A stretch of 9,272 nt of DNA, taken from positions 1 through 9,272 of the forward strand of contig DAOWEV010000176.1 of the NCBI GenBank assembly GCA_030638325.1, given 5' to 3'. Each line of letters starts with the position of its first letter. Position 1 is the stretch's first letter. A model generated the notes under the pieces. It did no database searches and was not told where the DNA came from. It saw only the letters and a list, made by a program, of their open reading frames with translations. Of this stretch, positions 6,388-9,272 are shown in pieces. Origin of the DNA: Bacteroidales bacterium (GTDB lineage Bacteria; Bacteroidota; Bacteroidia; Bacteroidales; JAGOPY01). The position numbers and the translations under genes were made by a program.

Positions 6388-7740
6388 ATGAAATACCACC
6401 TGATCACACTCGGTTGTCAGATGAATATCTCTGACAGTGAACGGACAAGAACTGTTCTTGACGAGATGGGATACATATGGACTGATCATGAGGAGGAAGC
6501 CGGACTGCTTGGGGTAATCGCCTGTTCTGTCAGGCAGAAAGCCATCGATAAGGTGTATTCAAAGATCAGCATGTGGAATAAGCAAAAGAACAAGCGCAAC
6601 CTGATCACCTTTCTTACCGGATGTATCCTGCCAGATGACAAAGAACAATTCCTGAAACTGTTTGACCTCGTTTTTCCAATGAGTGAGCTGAAACAATTCC
6701 CGGAAGTACTGAACCAGTATGGCATTGTGACACCTGCCGGGCTCAGGGCTATGGGCAACTCCATGCACATGAATGAAAGTATCAATGAATTCTGGAATAT
6801 CACACCGTATTATACTTCTCCTTTCGAAGCTTTTGTGCCCATCCAAAACGGTTGTGACAAATTCTGCACTTTCTGTGCTGTCCCTTATACACGTGGCAGA
6901 GAAGTTTCCCGCCCTTCCCGGGAAATCCTGGAAGAAGTAAAGAACCTTATTGAAAAGGATATTAAATCGATTACGCTGCTGGGTTAGAACGTCAATTCTT
7001 ACGGACTTGACAAAAAAGGTGATGAGATCGGATTTCCGCAACTGCTCCGGCAAATCGGAGAGATGGGGCTCAGGATGAAAAAGGAATTCTGGGTATATTT
7101 CACCTCGCCTCATCCCAGGGATATGACTGATGAGGTTATAGATATTATCGCACGGTATCCCAATCTTGGAAAACAAATTCATCTTCCGATACAATCGGGT
7201 GATGACAAGGTTCTCATTAAAATGAACCGGAAATACTCAGTTGCAAAATACCGGAGTATTATCCACAAAATACGCGATACCATACCCCAGGCTACTATAT
7301 TTACGGATATCATTGTTGGGTTTTCAGGAGAAACTGAAGAGCAATTTCAAAATACTTTGAAGGCGATGCAGGAATTCAGGTTTAATATGGCTTATATCGC
7401 CCAGTATTCATCCCGTCCCGGAGCGGCCAGTTCCAGGTGGAATGATAACATACCTCATAACGAGAAAAAAGAACGATTTCACAAGGCCACACAGGAACTG
7501 CAGAAATATACGCTCCCCGGTAACCAACACCTTATCGGCAAAACATTGCGTGTTATTGTAACACGGAAAGATCGTAAGGAAGGTTTCTTATCCGGCCTGA
7601 CAGAAGGCAAGATAGTTCTTAGGTTTCAAAGTGATGATAAGGCTTTAATTGGTGATTTCGTGGATGTGAAAATCCAATCAGCTACTCCGTTCGCTCTTGA
7701 GGGTGAACTCGCCCTGGTAAAAGTATTAAACCCGGTTTGA
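6388..7740 (+). pseudogene. MiaB-type tRNA methylthiotransferase interrupted by an amber codon
   Basis: One reading frame of 450 sense and nonsense codons that encodes a full methylthiotransferase, with TAG at codon 200 (6985-6987). MiaB inserts sulfur and a methyl group at C2 of i6A37 in tRNAs, giving ms2i6A37. The N-terminal domain has its cluster ligands Cys10 (LGCQMN), Cys46 (ACSVR) and Cys79 (TGC). The radical SAM motif is Cys156, Cys160 and Cys163 in NGCDKFCTFC. After the TAG the frame resumes with NVNSYG, then FTSPHP, LPIQSGDD, TDIIVGFSGE and a TRAM-type RNA-binding domain (about 382-446). The TAG occupies the conserved Gln of LLGQNVNSYG, so CAG changed to TAG. The usual VNTC is IACSVR here, and the sequence resembles a divergent MiaB type that I associate with candidate-phyla bacteria. 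The downstream piece lacks the cluster motif and could not act alone. It is a recent pseudogene, a sequencing error or, less likely, a suppressed gene. It lies one base before mtaB. Confidence 0.82.
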
Positions 7741-7741
7741 A

Positions 7742-9055
7742 ATGACCCGAAAGATCGCATTTAAAACCCTTGGTTGCAGGCTCAATCAATATGAAACCGA
7801 TGCCCTGGTGTCTCAGTTTCACAAATCCGGTTATAAGATCGTTGATTATAATGAGGAGGCTGATATTTACGTAGTGAACACCTGTACCGTTACAAACCAG
7901 GGGGATGCCAAATCCAGGAAAGCAATTTACCGTGCTACCAAAAAACATGATGATCCCGTGGTGATAGTAACCGGTTGTATGGTCGACGGGCAAAAAGAAC
8001 AATTGCAAAAGTTGAACGGCATAACATACTTTGTGGAAAATGCACAGAAAAGTTCGATATTCAATATTGCAGATGCACATTTCAAAGGAGAAACAGTCAA
8101 TCCTGAAGAATACAATAAGGACCTTTTCGGGTTTGAACCTGCCGACACTACCTTCCACACCCGTAGCTATATAAAGATCCAGGATGGCTGCGACAATTTT
8201 TGTACTTTTTGTATTGTCCCAAAAGTCAGGGGCAGGGCCGTGAGCCGGCCAATTAGGGACATTCTGGAAAATATCAGGCAGGTAGTGGATTTTGGTTTTA
8301 AAGAAGTAGTGCTTACCGGGGTAAACCTGGGCAGGTACACCTATGATGGGATTGACTTCGAGCATCTTGTTGAACAAGTGCTGGAAGTTCCGGGTGACTT
8401 CAGGGTCCGGATCTCATCCATCGAGCCGGAGGGGTTCGGCGACAGGCTTTTCAGTTTGTTCGGGCATCCAAAACTGATGCCTCATCTTCATCTCTGCCTG
8501 CAAAGCGGCTCCGACAAGATACTATTGAAGATGCGCCGGTTTTATAATATTAAGACCTTTATGAGCATGGTGGACCGAATCAGAGGCAGATATCCTGATT
8601 TCAACCTGACTACGGACATCATTGTAGGGTTCCCGGGAGAAATGGAAGAAGATTTTGAACAAAGCTGTAAAATAGTCAGAGAAGCCGGGTTTTCTCACAT
8701 TCATACTTTCAAGTATTCAAAAAGAGACGGCACCAGGGCTGCCCGCATGGAGAAGCAGGTTCCCGGAAAGGTGAAAAATGAAAGAAGCCGGGCTATCAGG
8801 GATATTTCCGCTGAAAATAAGAAGCAGTACAGAGGTTCACTCATCGGGAAAGAACAACAAGTGCTTATAGAAAAATACAATGCCTCCACACAGATGGCGA
8901 AAGGTTACGGCAATCTGTATATTCCAATTGAATTCAAAACAGGTGCAGGGCTTCAAAACAACTTCAGTAAAGTTCTGCTAACCGGCCTTGGGCCCGGTGA
9001 TGATCCTGTGTTGCAAGGGAAAATGGAAGAATGGAATATTGGAAAAATGGAATAA
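7742..9055 (+). CDS. tRNA (N6-threonylcarbamoyladenosine37-C2) methylthiotransferase MtaB
   Basis: A complete 437-residue radical SAM methylthiotransferase that converts t6A37 to ms2t6A37 in ANN-decoding tRNAs. The N-terminal domain shows the MtaB-type motif TLGCRLNQYETDAL (Cys12), VVNTCTVTNQGDAKSRK (Cys48) and VTGC (Cys79). The radical SAM motif is Cys150, Cys154 and Cys157 in DGCDNFCTFCIVPKVRGRAVSRP. LTGVNLGRY (191-199), LCLQSGSDKIL and TDIIVGFPGE follow, and a TRAM domain lies at about 367-425. The CRLN and CTVT words separate it from MiaB and RimO. The start is one base past the miaB-frame stop, so the two were probably made from one transcript, with translation of mtaB possibly coupled to miaB. 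The last dozen residues (GKMEEWNIGKME) are encoded by GGAA/TGG-rich sequence that is the inverted counterpart of the tandem repeat downstream, so the original C-terminus may have been replaced. The core enzyme looks fully functional. Confidence 0.92.
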   Translation: MTRKIAFKTLGCRLNQYETDALVSQFHKSGYKIVDYNEEADIYVVNTCTVTNQGDAKSRKAIYRATKKHDDPVVIVTGCMVDGQKEQLQKLNGITYFVENAQKSSIFNIADAHFKGETVNPEEYNKDLFGFEPADTTFHTRSYIKIQDGCDNFCTFCIVPKVRGRAVSRPIRDILENIRQVVDFGFKEVVLTGVNLGRYTYDGIDFEHLVEQVLEVPGDFRVRISSIEPEGFGDRLFSLFGHPKLMPHLHLCLQSGSDKILLKMRRFYNIKTFMSMVDRIRGRYPDFNLTTDIIVGFPGEMEEDFEQSCKIVREAGFSHIHTFKYSKRDGTRAARMEKQVPGKVKNERSRAIRDISAENKKQYRGSLIGKEQQVLIEKYNASTQMAKGYGNLYIPIEFKTGAGLQNNFSKVLLTGLGPGDDPVLQGKMEEWNIGKME

Positions 9056-9265
9056 TGCCTGCCTGGCAAGACGGACATGGAATAATAGAGGAAAATACCT
9101 TATTAGCCTTGCACCATTCCATCATTCCATCATTCCACCATTCCATCATTCCATCATTCCATCATTCCATCATTCCATCATTCCACCATTCCATCATTCC
9201 ATCATTCCACCATTCCATCATTCCATCATTCCATCATTCCACCATTCCATCATTCCATTCTTCCA
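9024..9265. repeat. 14-bp inverted repeat spanning the mtaB end and the repeat array
   Basis: The segment 9024-9037 (TGGAAGAATGGAAT), inside the mtaB coding tail, is exactly complementary to 9252-9265 at the far end of the tandem array. Further short GGAAT/ATTCC complementarity occurs between the arms, including ATGGAAT at 9046-9052 and 9077-9083. A transcript could fold the array back on the end of mtaB, but no U-tract shows that this terminates transcription. Confidence 0.7.
9116..9259. repeat. 8-bp tandem repeat array, unit ATTCCATC/ATTCCACC
   Basis: Seventeen head-to-tail octamers run without slippage from 9116 to 9251, followed by one variant (ATTCCATT, 9252-9259) and a broken tail. Units 3, 9, 12 and 16 read ATTCCACC and the other thirteen read ATTCCATC. 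The array starts 60 bases after the mtaB stop. Because 8 is not a multiple of 3, any frame through it cycles through three peptide phases, and the small frames it creates (rich in Trp, Asn, Asp, Gly and Met on the minus strand) are not genes. The array ends just before the window edge. Confidence 0.92.
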
Positions 9266-9272
9266 ACCATCA

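Noticed and set aside
6985..6987. Amber recoding or pyrrolysine insertion in miaB
   Set aside because: The site is a conserved Gln, not an active-site pyrrolysine position, and TAG serves as the normal stop of hypD in the same window. Kept only as a minor alternative in the finding.
9116..9259. CRISPR array
   Set aside because: Units are 8 bases with no spacers and there are no cas genes nearby. It is a simple tandem repeat.

Overview
The window looks like chromosomal DNA from an anaerobic member of the Bacteroidota, probably a Bacteroidales-type environmental or gut lineage. The evidence is: oxygen-sensitive glycyl radical chemistry; candidate promoters that fit the Bacteroidota pattern (TTG, about 20 bases, TAnnTTT) rather than the E. 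coli one; a general lack of Shine-Dalgarno sequences; and AT-rich spacers filled with short degenerate direct and inverted repeats. Taxonomy is inferred from these traits only.

Left half, minus strand (about 5402 down to 383): a hydroxyproline-utilisation cluster. In transcription order it has a radical-SAM activating enzyme (5188-4397), a glycyl radical enzyme that best fits trans-4-hydroxy-L-proline dehydratase (4314-1951), the N-terminal third of an ornithine cyclodeaminase/mu-crystallin family gene (1775-1428, broken), and a proline-racemase-fold protein with the Cys/Thr signature of trans-3-hydroxy-L-proline dehydratase (1417-383). The first pair would convert trans-4-hydroxyproline to pyrroline-5-carboxylate. 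The second pair would have converted trans-3-hydroxyproline to pyrroline-2-carboxylate and then proline. Both isomers occur in collagen, so the cluster points to use of collagen-type peptides or amino acids. The reductase for the second branch is truncated here.

Middle (5189-6387): an AT-rich spacer with the likely promoter of the hydroxyproline genes. It is followed by a plus-strand REP-associated tyrosine transposase (Y1/HUH, 5567-6151) with a perfect 13-bp-stem hairpin in front and a weaker related hairpin behind, which resembles a RAYT gene with its cognate palindromes.

Right half, plus strand (6388-9055): two tandem methylthiotransferase genes one base apart. The first is a divergent MiaB (ms2i6A37 tRNA modification) interrupted by one amber codon exactly where the conserved Gln of the LLGQNVNSYG motif belongs. 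The second is an intact MtaB (ms2t6A37 tRNA modification). Its 3' end runs into repeat-like sequence and is followed by a 17-unit, 8-bp tandem repeat that reaches almost to the window end.

No tRNA, rRNA or CRISPR array was seen. The most notable points are the paired hydroxyproline dehydratases with a broken reductase, the amber-interrupted miaB, the RAYT with palindromes, the activating enzyme without auxiliary-cluster cysteines, and the tandem repeat whose far end is an exact inverted copy of the mtaB 3' end.
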